Assembly (NCBI RefSeq): GCF_004341245.1
Contig: NZ_SLWY01000012.1
Coordinates: 62,001 to 126,000 of the forward strand
DNA length: 64,000 bases
Direction of reading: 5' to 3'
DNA from: Plasticicumulans lactativorans
GTDB taxonomy: Bacteria; Pseudomonadota; Gammaproteobacteria; Competibacterales; Competibacteraceae
Each line of letters starts with the position of its first letter. Position 1 is the stretch's first letter. The notes beneath the pieces were generated by a model. It saw only the letters and a program-made list of their open reading frames with translations. It was not told the origin of the DNA and did no database searches. Shown in pieces: positions 56,501-64,000 of the stretch. A program made the position numbers and the translations under genes.

Positions 56501-59500
56501 GTCGGTGCTCGACGCCACGTTGCCCGCCGTGTCGTAGGTGAGCGTCACCACCTGGCCGAGCGCATCGGTGCTGCTGGTGCGCCGGTTCAGCGCGTCGTAG
56601 CCGTAAGCGGTGACGTGGCCGAGCGCGTCGGTGCTCGCGATCAGGTTGTCGGCGGCGTCGTAGGCGTAGGCGGTCTGCGGGGCGGTCGCGGCGCCGCTGC
56701 CGTCGGGGTCGGGCGCGCTCACCAGCACCCGGCGGTTCAACGCGTCGTAGGCATAGGTGCTCGTGCGCCCGAGCGCATCGGTGGAGGCGATCACGTTGCC
56801 CACGGCATCGAGCGTGAGCCGGGTGACGCCGCCCAGTGCATCGGTGACCGTCGTGCGCCGGTTCAGCGCGTCGTAGCCGTAGCGCGTGACCCTGCCGAGC
56901 GGGTCGGTCTGCGCGACCAGGTTGCCCTGGGCGTCGTAGGCGTAGCGCGTCACCGGCGCCGCCTGCGCACCGCCGCCGTCGGGGTCGGGCCGCGCCAGCG
57001 TGATGCGGCGGTTCAGCGCGTCGTAGGCGTAGGTGGTCGTGCGCCCGAGCGCATCGGTGCTCGCGCTCAGGTTGCCTTCGGCGTCGTAGGCGTAGCTGCT
57101 GTCCTGCCCCAGCGCGTCGGTGCGCCGCACCAGGCGGTTCAGCACGTCGTAGCTCAGCGTGGTCACGCGGCCGAGCGCATCGGTCATGCCGGTGCGGTTG
57201 CCGGCGGCGTCGTAGGCGTAGGTGGTCTGCGGCGCGGTCCCGGCACCGCTGCCGTCGGGGTCGGGCTGCGTGACGCCCACCCGGCGGTTCAGGGCGTCGT
57301 AGCTCAGCGTGGTCACGCGGCCCGCGGTGTCGGTCGTCGACACCACGTTGCCGTTGGCGTCGTAACCGGTGCGCCGGGTCCGGCCGAGCGCGTCGGTCTC
57401 GCTCACCGCGCGGTCGAGCGCGTCGTACGCGGTTTCGGTGCGGTGGCCGAGCGCGTCGGTGCGCGCGACGAGGTTGCCCCCGGCGTCGTACTCGAAGGTG
57501 AGCACCGGCGCCGCGCCGCCGCCGCTGCCGTCGGGATCGGGCAGCGTGGTGCGCACCAGGCGGTTCAGCGCGTCGTACTCGCGCGTGGTCACGCGGCCGA
57601 GCGGGTCGGTCGTCGCGATCTCGTTGCCGGCGGCGTCGTAGGTCGCGCCGCTGCTGTGGCCGAGCGCGTCGATGGTCTCGATGCGGCGGTCGAGCTTGTC
57701 GTAGCCGAACTGCGTGACCTTGCCGAGCGCGTCGGTGGTGCGCACCAGGTTGTCGCTGGCGTCGTAGCGCATCCGCGTGACCGGTGCGGCCTGCGCGCCG
57801 CCGCCGTCGGGGTCGGCGTCGATGCGGGTCACCAGCCGGTTCAGCGCGTCGTACTCGAAGCGGGTCGCGTGGCCCAGGCGATCGGTGCGGGCGAGCAGGT
57901 TGCCGACCGCGTCGTAGGCGAGCGTCGTCGTCGCGCCGGCGGCGTCGGTGGTCGCGATCAGCCGGTGCAGCAGGTCGTAGGCGTAGGTCGTCGCGTGGCC
58001 GAGCGCATCGGTCACGCGCGTGCGGTTGTCGGCGGCATCGTAGCCGTAGGTGATCACCGGCGCGGCCTGCGCACCGCCACCGTCCAGGTCGGGCAGCTCG
58101 GCGCGCACCCGGCGGTCGAGCGCGTCGTAGCCGTAGCGCGTCGCATTGCCGCGCGCATCGATCGTCTCGATGACGTTGCCGACCGCGTCGTAGCCGGTGC
58201 GCGTGACCTGGTCCAGCGCATCGGTGCGGGTGATCTGCCGACCGAGCCCGTCGTAGGCGTAGCGCGTCGTGTGGCCGCGCGGGTCGGTCTCGGCGATCAG
58301 GCGGCCGCGGGCGTCGTAGGCGTAGTGCGTCACCGGCGCACCGCCGGCACCGCCCGGGTCGGGCGCGGTCATCGACGTGCGCCGGTCGAGCGCGTCGTAG
58401 TGGTAGCGCGTCACGTGGCCGCGCGGGTCGGTGCGCGCCAGCAGGTTGCCGACCGCGTCGTAACTCGCGCCGCTGATGCCGCCTTCGGCGTCCTCGGTCT
58501 CGATGACGCGGTCGAGCGCGTCGTAGCGGTAGAGCTGCGTGTTGCCGCGGCCGTTGGTGCTGCCGGTCAGGTTGCCGGCCAGGTCGTAGCTGAAGCGCTC
58601 GACCGGCGCGGCATCGGGGCCGGTGCCGTCGGGGTCGGGGTGCGTGATCGAGGTGCGGCGGTCGAGCAGGTCGTAGCCGTAGTGCGTCACGCGGCCGAGC
58701 GCGTCGGTCGTCGTCAGCACCTTGCCGACGGCGTCGTAGGTGGTGCCGGCTTTCTGGCCGAGCGCATCGGTGGTCTCGACCAGCCGGCCGAGGGCGTCGT
58801 AGCGCAGCGTCGTCAGCGCGCCGAGCCCGTCGGTCATGCGGGTGCGGCGGCCCGCCGCGTCGTAGCCGTAGCGCAGCACCGGCGCCGCGAGCGGGCCGCC
58901 GTCGTCCGGGTCCGGCCGTTCGACCTCGATCAGCCGGTTCTGCGCATCGAAGCCGTTGCGCGTCACGCGGCCGAGCTCGTCGGTCGAGCTGACGAGGTTG
59001 CCGACGGCATCGAAGCGGCGGTACGCGGTGTGGCCGAGCGCGTCGGTGATCGACACGACGCGGTTCAGTTCGTCGTAGCCGAACACGGTTTCGAAGCCGA
59101 GCGCATCGCGCGTGCGCACGCGGTTGCCGACCGCATCGTACGCGTAACGGGTGACCGGCGCGGCCGCACCGGCCTCCGGCACCGGCTCGGTCACCGTCAC
59201 CAGGCGGTTCAGCGCGTCGTAGGCGTACCCGGTGCGCCGCCCCAGCGCATCGATCGTCGCCGTCAGGTTGCCGGCCGCGTCGTACTCGCGCTGGCTCACG
59301 CCGAGCAGCGCGTCGGTGGTCGTTTCGAGGCGGTTCAGCTTGTCGTAGGTGTACGCGGTGACGCGGCCGAGCGCATCGGTCGTCGACGCCAGGTTACCGA
59401 CCGCGTCGTAGCTGCGTCCGGTCTTCGTCGTCAGCGCGCCGGCCTGCTGCGGGTCGGTGCGCTGCGTTTCGACCAGCCGGTTCAGCCTGTCGTACCGGTA

Positions 59501-62500
59501 CTCGGTGCGCCGGCCGAGGAAGTCGACCGCCGCGACCACGTTGCCGGCCCGGTCGTACTCGGTGCTCGCGGTGTCGCCCAGCGCATCGATCTCCGCGACG
59601 AGCTGGTTGAGCGCATCGTAGTGGTACTCGGTCGCGTGGCCGGTGGGGTCGATCGTGCGCACGCGGTTGCCGGCGGCGTCGTACTCCATGCGCGTGACCG
59701 ACGGCCCGGCCGCGCCGCCGCTGCCATCCGGGTCGGGCAGCGTGACCGACACCAGCCGGTTCAGGGCATCGAACACCGCCTCGGTGCGCCGGCCCAGCGC
59801 GTCGATCGTCGCGGTACGGTTGCCGACCGCGTCGTACTCGCTGCGCGTCGTCCGGTCGAGCGCATCGGTGATCGCGACGATGCGGTTGCGCAGGTCGTAG
59901 GCATAGGTGGTCACGCGGCCGAGCGCATCGGTCTCGCGGATCACGCGGCCGACGCCGTCGTACTCGGTCTTCCACAACTTGCCGAGCGCATCGGTCACCG
60001 AGGTGCGGCGGTTCAGCGCGTCGTAGCCGTAGTGCGTCGTGCGCCCGAGCTCGTCGGTGGTCTCGACCAGGTTGTTCGCGGCGTCGTAGACGTTGACGAA
60101 CACCTTGCCGTCGGCGTCGGTGCGCTCGACCAAGCGTTCGCGCGCGTCGTACGCGTAGTGGGTCGCGTTGCCGCGCGCGTCGATCACGGTTTCGGCGTGC
60201 TCGCCGCCGCCGTAGCGGTACTCGGTGATGCCGCCCAGTGCGTCGGTCTGGAAGCGCACGCGGTTGCGCTCATCGTAGGCATAGGTGATGCGCCGGCCGA
60301 GCGCATCCTGCTGCCAGTCGAGCTGATCCTTGAGGTTGTAGCGGTAGGTCGTGACCCCGCCGTCGGCCGCGGTGCGCGTCAGCAGCCGGTTGCGCGCGTC
60401 GTAGCTCATCGACGTGGTGTGGCCGTTGGCGTCGGTCGCGCTGGTCTGGTTGCCGGCCGCGTCGTAGCTCCAGCGCAGCTCCGGCCTGACCGTGGCACCG
60501 CTCGCCTGCACCGCCGGCTGGATCGTGCGCAGCAGCCGGTTCATCGCGTCGTACACGTACGTGGTCGTGCGCCCGGCCTCGTCGGTCGCGGTCCTGATGT
60601 TGCCGGCCGCGTCGTAGCTGTAGCTGCGCGTCGTCGCATCAGGGTTGCGCACGCGTTCGAGCCGCCCGCGCGCATCGTAGAAGTACGCGGTCTGGTGGCC
60701 GGCCGGGTCGGTCGCGGTGCTGACCAGGCCCTGCGGCGTGTAGGTGTAGTGCCACTCGCTGCCGTCGGCGTGGCGGATCAGCGTGACGTTGCCCCTGGCG
60801 TCGATGCGGTAGGTGGTGGTGCGGCCGAGTTCGTCGGTGACGCTGGTCACCTGGTCGAACACCGGATCGTAGGTGGTGACGATCGCCGCGCCGCTTGCCG
60901 ACGCCTCGTCGCTGACGCGGATGCGGTTGCCGCGCTCGTCGTAGGCCGAGTGCACGACGTGGCCTTCGGCGTCGGTGAACTCAGTGACCTGCCCGGCGTC
61001 GTTGCGTACGAAGCGGTCGAGCGGCCCGAGCGCATCGCGCTCTTCGAGCACGAAGCCGCGCGCGTCGAGGGTGACGTGGCGCACGTTGCCGTTGGGCGCC
61101 GTGAAGCTCGCGGCGAGGTCCTCGAGCCGCCCGACGGTGACGAAGGCCGGCTGGTCCTTGCTCGCGGTCGTCGTCGGGTCCTGCAGCGCGAGCGTCTGCC
61201 ACGGCGCGATCTCGACCACGGTGTTGTCGGGCCGCACCGCCTCGAGCGCCCGGCCGTGGAAGCCGTAGCGGGTCGTCTCGCGGCCGCCGAGCTTGTTGAC
61301 CTCGGCCGTCATGTGGCCGCGCGCGTCGTACTCGAAGCGGCGCACCGAGCCGTCGGGGTCGGTGATGCGCACCAGGTCGTTGCCGCTGTATGCGAGCTGC
61401 GTGCGCCGCCCGGCGGGGTCGATGATCTCGGTGACGTGATCGCCCGAGTAGACGAACGAGGTCGTGAGCCCGACCGGGTCGGTGATCGACAGCAGCCGGC
61501 CTTCGGGGTCGTAGCCGTAGCGGGTCTGGTTGCCGTAGCGGTCGGTCACCGCGACCAGCTTGCCGGGCACGACCTTGCCGGTCGGGCTGACGTGCGGCTG
61601 GCTGTACTCGTAGACCGTGCCGTCGTTCAGCGTGCGGCGGTAGTTGCCGCTCGTGGTGCGCACGAACGTCGAGTCGTCGCCCTTGAGCGTGTCGAACACC
61701 TCGGTGACGCCGGGCGCGCAGCTCGACGCGGCGTACGGTGGCAGTTCGCGGCGGTTGAACTGCTGGCTCTGGCCGTTGCCGTCGTTGATCGTCACCGAAC
61801 CGTCGAGGCTGAGGTTCAGGTCCTGCTGCCCCTGGATGCCCCAGCCGCGGCCGAACGGCCCGTCGCTGTTGTTGACGACGAGCTTGGTGCCGGTCGACTC
61901 GCGGTCCTTGCCGGCGAAGCTGGCCTTGATCGTGTACGTGTAATAGCCCGTCGGCAGGTTGCCCAGGTCGGTCTGCACCGCGACGCTGAAGTCATCGGCG
62001 GTGCGCGGGATCGACCAGTACTGCTGCGGGCCGGTGACCGACCCCCCCTTGCCGGTGAAGGTGACCTGCGCCGTCAGGATCGGATTGCCGGCGAGCGTGA
62101 GCTCGGGGTTCGGGCCGCTCAGGTAGGCGGCCAGCTCGGGTCCGATGTCCTCGAAGCTGAAGGTGACGATCGGGCGCGGGTCGGCGCTCAGCGAGTCGTA
62201 GGCGAGCGTGATCTGCTGCGCCTTGCCGAGCGAGCTGTAGGAAGCGAGCGCGTGCGTCTCGGTCATCGCGCCGGTGTCGAGCTGCACCTCGGAGTTGGTC
62301 TGCACCGGCGGGCAGTCCTGCGGCTCCTGCAGCTTCTTCAGCAGGTCGTTGACGCCGAGGTCGTCGCGCGTGTCGATGCCGATCTTGCGCCCGAGGTCGA
62401 ACTGGTTCTGCACCCGCGGCCCCGGCGCGACCTCGGTCGGGTGCGCCGACAGCCCCTGCGCGGTGCCGCCGGTGGCGAACGGCCCGTTCGGCGACGGGAT

Positions 62501-64000
62501 CCTGTTGCCGCTGGCATCGAGCAGGTAGTTGCCCAGCCCGTCCATCAGGTACGGCACGCCGAAGACGAAGCGGCCGGCCTGGAAGTTGGCCTTGATGATG
62601 CGGTAGTCGGCCTTGATGTCGATCGCGGTGTTGAAGAGCTGCAGGTCCTCCTGCAGCGGCAGGATCTGGTCGAAGTAGAGCTGCTCGATCGGGAAACGCG
62701 CCATGCGCTCCTGCAGGTCGGGGCGGTCGTCGAAGAAGTACTCGACCTGCCCGACCAGGTTGACCAGGTTGTAGGCCATCACCGCGCCGGTCTCGCGGTG
62801 CGTGCCGGTCGGCGAGGCCGGGTCCGGCACCTGGATGTCGACGCCGCGGAAGGCCGCGAACAGGTAGTTGTAGCCGCTCGCGAAGGCCAGGTTGTCGAGC
62901 ACGCCGATCGGGATCTGCGTCGTCGCGGCCACCAGCTTGCCGTCGCGCACGATGCCGATGTTGGCGCCGCTCGGCGTGCCGGCACCGGGGCCCGAAAGGT
63001 AGTCGGGGTCCGACGACGGGATGCCCTGCTGGTAGCGGTTGTAGGCCGCCACGAAGATGTACTCCGGGTGCTCGCCGATCACCGGCTTCAGCGCGTCCTT
63101 GGGCAGCACCAGCAGCGCGTTGGCGTTGTTGGCGTCGAAGCTGTCGGCCGAGGTGCCGAGCGTCAGCCCCTCGGCCGACAGCAGCGGCGCCACCGAGAAG
63201 CGGGTGGCCTCGTCGTTTTCCACCGTCAGCGTGCTGACGGCGGCGTCGTCGTCGAGGTAGCGGTTGGTGAACAGGATGCGCTTCGGGTCGCCGGTGTTCT
63301 GCAGCGCGTAGGTTTCCTTGCCGGTGTCGACCCAGGTCAGCGTCTCGCGGTAGTGCCTGGGGTTGGTCGACGGGTCGGCGGGCTTGTCCTTGTCGTCGAT
63401 GTTGATCACGTAGATGCGGCTCGACGACAGCGGGAAGTCCGGCTGCAGCCGCCCGTCGCGGTCGGGCGCGGCGACGTACAGGCGCCGGCCGTCCTCGCTG
63501 ACGACGAGCTGGCGCAGCCCCGACGGCGCCTCGCCGACGTCGATCGTCATGATCGCCTGGTGGAAGGTCGCCGACTTCGGATCGATGTCGATCACGTAGA
63601 CGAGCCCGTCGCGGCCCGACGGCCCGCCCGGGTCTTCGTCGGACACGTAGGCGTAGCGGTTGCTCGGGTCGAGCGCGATCCAGAACGGCCGCGAGTTCAG
63701 CGGCAGCGGGATGATGTCGAGCGGGTCGGGCCCGGTGACCGCACCGCTGCCGTTGCGCGGCGCGTTGCCGGGTTTCGCGTCGGCCTGCTGCATCGCCACC
63801 AGGTCGAGCACCGCGACGCCTTCCTTGCCGGGGACGCCGGACAGCGTGACGTAGGCGCGCGTGTGGTCGCTGGTCAGCGCGGTCGCCCGCGGGTAGGCGC
63901 TGACCGGGATGCGCGCGGCGAGCTTCAGCTCCTCCTCGGGCTGCGGCGCGAACGGGTTGCCCTGCGTCATCACCGCAACCTGCTGTGCGCCGCGCAGGGC
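47570..64000 (-). CDS. Giant modular Rhs/polymorphic-toxin protein (N-terminus cut by window)
   Basis: One open frame of more than 5,460 codons, still open at the right edge (frame continues through 63974-64000), so the true start is outside. Numbering is from the GTG at 63973. Order: beta-propeller-like N-terminus with YVTN-type strands (about 1-560); GWGIQGQ entry and a long YD/Rhs array (about 710-3210) of TDALGRVT.YAYDALNRR units; Rhs core with YDPNLRQFVSVDPIGF (about 3225-3285); ADP-ribosyltransferase-like domain (Arg3541, Ser3623, Glu3671/Glu3673); HINT domain (Cys3756, His3828, Asn3899); DNA/RNA non-specific endonuclease (His4041, Asn4076, Glu4084); metzincin motif HEVGHTLGFVH (His4276); cadherin-like repeats (about 4540-4900); cohesin-dockerin-cohesin tail (about 5060-5400). 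It is probably exported; no export or immunity gene is visible. Confidence 0.93.
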   Translation of the reverse strand, partial: ALRGAQQVAVMTQGNPFAPQPEEELKLAARIPVSAYPRATALTSDHTRAYVTLSGVPGKEGVAVLDLVAMQQADAKPGNAPRNGSGAVTGPDPLDIIPLPLNSRPFWIALDPSNRYAYVSDEDPGGPSGRDGLVYVIDIDPKSATFHQAIMTIDVGEAPSGLRQLVVSEDGRRLYVAAPDRDGRLQPDFPLSSSRIYVINIDDKDKPADPSTNPRHYRETLTWVDTGKETYALQNTGDPKRILFTNRYLDDDAAVSTLTVENDEATRFSVAPLLSAEGLTLGTSADSFDANNANALLVLPKDALKPVIGEHPEYIFVAAYNRYQQGIPSSDPDYLSGPGAGTPSGANIGIVRDGKLVAATTQIPIGVLDNLAFASGYNYLFAAFRGVDIQVPDPASPTGTHRETGAVMAYNLVNLVGQVEYFFDDRPDLQERMARFPIEQLYFDQILPLQEDLQLFNTAIDIKADYRIIKANFQAGRFVFGVPYLMDGLGNYLLDASGNRIPSPNGPFATGGTAQGLSAHPTEVAPGPRVQNQFDLGRKIGIDTRDDLGVNDLLKKLQEPQDCPPVQTNSEVQLDTGAMTETHALASYSSLGKAQQITLAYDSLSADPRPIVTFSFEDIGPELAAYLSGPNPELTLAGNPILTAQVTFTGKGGSVTGPQQYWSIPRTADDFSVAVQTDLGNLPTGYYTYTIKASFAGKDRESTGTKLVVNNSDGPFGRGWGIQGQQDLNLSLDGSVTINDGNGQSQQFNRRELPPYAASSCAPGVTEVFDTLKGDDSTFVRTTSGNYRRTLNDGTVYEYSQPHVSPTGKVVPGKLVAVTDRYGNQTRYGYDPEGRLLSITDPVGLTTSFVYSGDHVTEIIDPAGRRTQLAYSGNDLVRITDPDGSVRRFEYDARGHMTAEVNKLGGRETTRYGFHGRALEAVRPDNTVVEIAPWQTLALQDPTTTASKDQPAFVTVGRLEDLAASFTAPNGNVRHVTLDARGFVLEERDALGPLDRFVRNDAGQVTEFTDAEGHVVHSAYDERGNRIRVSDEASASGAAIVTTYDPVFDQVTSVTDELGRTTTYRIDARGNVTLIRHADGSEWHYTYTPQGLVSTATDPAGHQTAYFYDARGRLERVRNPDATTRSYSYDAAGNIRTATDEAGRTTTYVYDAMNRLLRTIQPAVQASGATVRPELRWSYDAAGNQTSATDANGHTTSMSYDARNRLLTRTAADGGVTTYRYNLKDQLDWQQDALGRRITYAYDERNRVRFQTDALGGITEYRYGGGEHAETVIDARGNATHYAYDARERLVERTDADGKVFVNVYDAANNLVETTDELGRTTHYGYDALNRRTSVTDALGKLWKTEYDGVGRVIRETDALGRVTTYAYDLRNRIVAITDALDRTTRSEYDAVGNRTATIDALGRRTEAVFDALNRLVSVTLPDPDGSGGAAGPSVTRMEYDAAGNRVRTIDPTGHATEYHYDALNQLVAEIDALGDTASTEYDRAGNVVAAVDFLGRRTEYRYDRLNRLVETQRTDPQQAGALTTKTGRSYDAVGNLASTTDALGRVTAYTYDKLNRLETTTDALLGVSQREYDAAGNLTATIDALGRRTGYAYDALNRLVTVTEPVPEAGAAAPVTRYAYDAVGNRVRTRDALGFETVFGYDELNRVVSITDALGHTAYRRFDAVGNLVSSTDELGRVTRNGFDAQNRLIEVERPDPDDGGPLAAPVLRYGYDAAGRRTRMTDGLGALTTLRYDALGRLVETTDALGQKAGTTYDAVGKVLTTTDALGRVTHYGYDLLDRRTSITHPDPDGTGPDAAPVERFSYDLAGNLTGSTNGRGNTQLYRYDALDRVIETEDAEGGISGASYDAVGNLLARTDPRGHVTRYHYDALDRRTSMTAPDPGGAGGAPVTHYAYDARGRLIAETDPRGHTTRYAYDGLGRQITRTDALDQVTRTGYDAVGNVIETIDARGNATRYGYDALDRRVRAELPDLDGGGAQAAPVITYGYDAADNRTRVTDALGHATTYAYDLLHRLIATTDAAGATTTLAYDAVGNLLARTDRLGHATRFEYDALNRLVTRIDADPDGGGAQAAPVTRMRYDASDNLVRTTDALGKVTQFGYDKLDRRIETIDALGHSSGATYDAAGNEIATTDPLGRVTTREYDALNRLVRTTLPDPDGSGGGAAPVLTFEYDAGGNLVARTDALGHRTETAYDALDRAVSETDALGRTRRTGYDANGNVVSTTDTAGRVTTLSYDALNRRVGVTQPDPDGSGAGTAPQTTYAYDAAGNRTGMTDALGRVTTLSYDVLNRLVRRTDALGQDSSYAYDAEGNLSASTDALGRTTTYAYDALNRRITLARPDPDGGGAQAAPVTRYAYDAQGNLVAQTDPLGRVTRYGYDALNRRTTVTDALGGVTRLTLDAVGNVIASTDALGRTSTYAYDALNRRVLVSAPDPDGSGAATAPQTAYAYDAADNLIASTDALGHVTAYGYDALNRRTSSTDALGQVVTLTYDTAGNVASSTDASGATTHYAYDALDRRIRVTRPDPDDGGAQAAPVDHYRYDAVGNLVGSTDALGRSTAYGYDALNRRITITDALGQTAAMAYDAAGNLLASTDVLGHVTAYAYDALDRRVGVTAPDPDGGGPLAAPVTRYAFDAADNLVAITDPLGHVTAYAYDALNRRVRSTDALGQLSETVYDAVGNVIATIDPLSQRTRYVFDGLDRRIGVEQPDPDGAGGPAQPLLTTFGYDALGNLTAVTDPLGHTSARHYDALNRVVRETDAAGNDTAYAYDALGNVTALTDASGNATRSTYDRLSRLVAQTDPLGAVRSYAYDAVGNRVRTVDALGRVTEFTFDALDRNTAETWRNADGSVARVIERSFDGMGRLLTVRDPDARYALGYDALGRMTRIDNAGSPGLVPVVLDYAYDAAGNLREVATTIAGNADWRTRYTVDALNRVIAIEQSGGQALRKRVEFDYDAAGHNVATRRYDATGSGADLSTTTAWDAAGRLTAITHSNAAGTALASYHYLWDAASRLVGVDSTDGSARFGYDDRDQLIAADFSYQADQSFSYDASGNPSGAGTTVGTGNRITEDGSYRYAYDAEGNRIRRTEIATGAVTEYTWDHRNRLVGVVQRDAGGHVTAWQTLRYDAFDWKVATTTDADGDGAQAASRLLYVHDRDDVAMLFDGAQQLRETFLHGDGMDAVLAEQRGGELRWSLTDLQHTVRDVADADGVVRDHLRYDSFGVVTGHSDAAAAPRFGYTGRELDTLTGLLDYRARWYDPNLRQFVSVDPIGFAAGDANLYRYVANRPLDRVDPSGHETATAWVDKAMDYVIPGRALIPSGSQAGPWEGLARDLTNPLLLAQQAAGGLIGVAGSVVVPLAELAKGIAHLATGGLGDLAYDAYENVQQRYQAACGDTAKVIWGLVSDAAGAVAKLPAAVKSLPGVAKQAAGEWWNDVERRVLRGDDFGAAAKIGFAVGTAAQVVEGGAGIARAGVRVVAEITTEAARLVRSGVGAAMSVGRVLKAEAAAVEVASQALTAAEVAARAARAERLIEAARLEKVATAASAAKKDITLWRGVYLTDEQAAVMAADLAEGRPILSNATRNGFSAEQQAQWRREAIEWAERQSGDRAWLKGASNEEKYAAYHVEGSGPDTQGISFTADRKTAEEWAVRFNKGEGKKPYLLRVDVEVPGPNVVRQRGASYIGEFETTLLGDTAQSRGALYELSGTRDTIHGGTTYRKVAPALREAGAELGATSAKAGDVLGPGLLNNGPECIELVGGHVPKSPPVGVCFVEGTRVVVAGAGGALTTRPIEALEPGDQVLAADPDGDARGFARVVHVFRRSTRSLRVLQLAGQALRTTDEHPFWVVGRGWTRAGAIVAGDELLCVRGSRARVDASEAVTVEPTAVCNIEVEGYHSYFVSPLDDTDGAVLVHNADECSWFVSFQGVGPLSEADAAAGAALQLDVGAGQAWRGVMPEVGLVDATRVDPAILQAADLGTYGRAGMQFHEYNSAETAFGMRFGFDPVRMQPSWVEFNLSGAEGLALPERTGFRLEGTIPRTQQIPSSAYTNTVYERGHLAPRELAGTYHEAVRDLDVMSNVSPMVGRGSTGLNQGQWRQLEVWTNAQAEQRAATGGVRVRIDVAFEPPPSGATGPFSGGIPQSYTRTVRDQAGNLVDVRSVPNRPGTPLLALPTATGAAPAVAAASLATSWSAALALGEQALQLWGAQLGGGAGGQVPHLRFALADLPDGELGAATITQLDADGRPSEGRIVLDWNGDGHGWFVDATPLDASEFAAADGPAAGRYDLFSVIAHEVGHTLGFVHGYDGYDRHLALAADGTLSFAAPGVHAALDADGNHLAGAHADDLMADRLGVGERRLPSVIAAQIILAARTAAAAGAPAAVAIGPTALAAPGVRNGGFDVADPAAGGYGWTTAGAAGVHDGQGVLDEDSTLASRFTQSLAIPAGARQLRFTLVGAAFDAPGSGPQDAFEVALLDAQTHASLAGGLELPGTDALFNLQADGTVYHAAGVSALAQADGTRRVSIDVSALPAGQAAVLYFDLVGFGARGSRVVIDDVHFTLADDEPPPQAQDDQVTLAEDGSVTFDVRGNDSDPAGRPLTVTLVDAPQHGTLVLGPDGSLTFTPEQDFNGADAFTYRVGNGTLDSNVATVSLTVTPVNDAPAFVAGGDVTVAEDAGAVTLPGWAGAISAGPADEGGQALGFVVTAVGDPALFAVAPSVDADGTLRFTPAPDAHGSALITLALHDDGGSADGGVDTSAPQSFTLTLTPVNDTPTLAPLADVALHEGEVFALTLAAADADGDALSFTLLDAPDGATLDASGQLGWRAADGDADVAFTVEVSDAGGARATQSFVAHVANVAPTLAITGPAVARSGEPYTLALAHSDPGADTVGLWQVDWGDGTQTVVLGDTPTLSHVYAGPQAGVLIQAQAVDEDGTWTAPALTLDVQPPPAPPLQVTGFTPDASGFAVRFNQAFDAGVIELRDGAGGPADVSVQGAASGPVAGTLLIDADGRGLRFVKTGSALLPGDRFSVTLKSGPTAFTGAGGALDGNADGIAGDDYHIDFTVAPPPPLRLTLPDFMRGPGQAVDVPAARFGGLPVTLVSAGDVHRVSFEIRHDAALLAITDVHAGTGLPPGAVLSLDTSEPGRTRVTVDSPTPFAAGSVELVSLVAQVPFGAEYKRLHAIEIGAVNVNGQDTAFVGDAALHVVGYLGDTNASEAYDKDDVTLIQRMALRLDTGFAAWGALDPLIVADIDGNGVLTSIDAARVNQEQSGVDRPEIPPIPLRPTPAVLTASAAPAHVIVVDAAAPLAAPARVPVSAGDTLTLPLDLGALDPAQPLALIVDYPAPALTLLDVRNPADDGVRWRPHEATGAGRLRLDLIRSGVTHAAGRLLLDFRVGTPGTMALRITLRWQALDADGWPSPPTADPAAAAVDRLAATAAPRIAFGAAPLERFDEALPGAAGAWLGDWLAARPQPPRPWKLTLPGAAAGE
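54240..61560 (-). repeat. YD/Rhs repeat array in the giant protein
   Basis: Dozens of related units of about 60-66 bp encode TDALGR.T.YAYDALNRR-type YD repeats, with many DNA segments nearly the same (for example GCGTCGTAGGCGTA recurs on the plus strand). In known Rhs/Tc proteins such repeats wind into a hollow beta cage. The array here is unusually uniform, so recombination between units, and assembly errors, are both possible. Confidence 0.9.

Noticed and set aside
54240-61560. Regular short repeats considered as a CRISPR array or VNTR
   Set aside because: Units are in-frame coding YD repeats without spacers; the repeats explain a protein cage, not CRISPR.

Overview
The window is GC-rich chromosomal DNA (mostly near 70% GC by eye) from a Gram-negative proteobacterium, probably a betaproteobacterium. 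Supporting evidence: lipoprotein signal peptides, a phasin, an SAH riboswitch upstream of ahcY, ecotin, FtsH/PPK2, c-di-GMP enzymes and an Rhs protein. No rRNA, tRNA, transposase, integrase or CRISPR array was recognised. The left edge cuts a secreted protein (minus strand, 1-41). The right edge cuts the N-terminus of a giant Rhs protein (minus strand).

Region 300-11667 is a signalling block read rightward: a REC-GGDEF-EAL protein, two very large hybrid histidine kinases (CHASE plus four PAS; Cache-like plus one PAS), each ending in receiver and HPt modules, and a REC-GGDEF diguanylate cyclase. Region 11691-17385 is mostly minus-strand housekeeping and accessory genes: GNAT, small membrane protein, ecotin, DHFR-like reductase, crotonase, cupin, Gfo/Idh/MocA oxidoreductase, AraC regulator. 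Region 17639-20361 is a two-component system (periplasmic sensor, FixJ/NarL-type regulator) followed by a secreted GlcG/HbpS-like protein, with a palindromic operator candidate between. Next is an ArsR-SRPBCC pair whose promoter, twin operators and start codon overlap in about 60 bp.

Region 22898-24770 is accessory: an unrecognised protein with a possible caspase-like (clan CD) His/Cys arrangement, then a visibly lower-GC orphan gene enclosed by 11-bp inverted repeats resembling integron core sites, then a long hairpin with an 18-bp palindrome. Region 25068-27661 is the activated-methyl-cycle block: SAH riboswitch, ahcY, metF. Region 27757-33499 holds cell-envelope lipoproteins (including a tandem duplicate pair), bioA and a c-type cytochrome. 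Region 33538-35469 encodes the two E1 subunits of a 2-oxoacid dehydrogenase. Region 35611-38721 has two flavin-reductase-fold proteins (one fused to GAF), a nitrilase-family amidase and a small ribbon-helix-helix-like protein. Then come a CorA-like protein with a very long N-terminus, a membrane-anchored TPR protein built from 129-bp repeats, a strong candidate small RNA, a phasin, the overlapping ftsH-ppk2 pair and an MFS transporter.

The last 16.4 kb (47570-64000) is one open frame of more than 5,460 codons. It reads as a beta-propeller-like N-terminus, a very long YD/Rhs repeat array and an Rhs core, followed not by one toxin tip but by an ADP-ribosyltransferase-like domain, a HINT domain, a DNA/RNA non-specific endonuclease domain, a metzincin-type zinc motif, cadherin-like domains and a cohesin-dockerin-cohesin tail. 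This architecture, with no recognisable immunity gene beside it, is the most unusual object in the window. The candidate CU-rich small RNA and the cassette-like low-GC gene are the next most worth checking.
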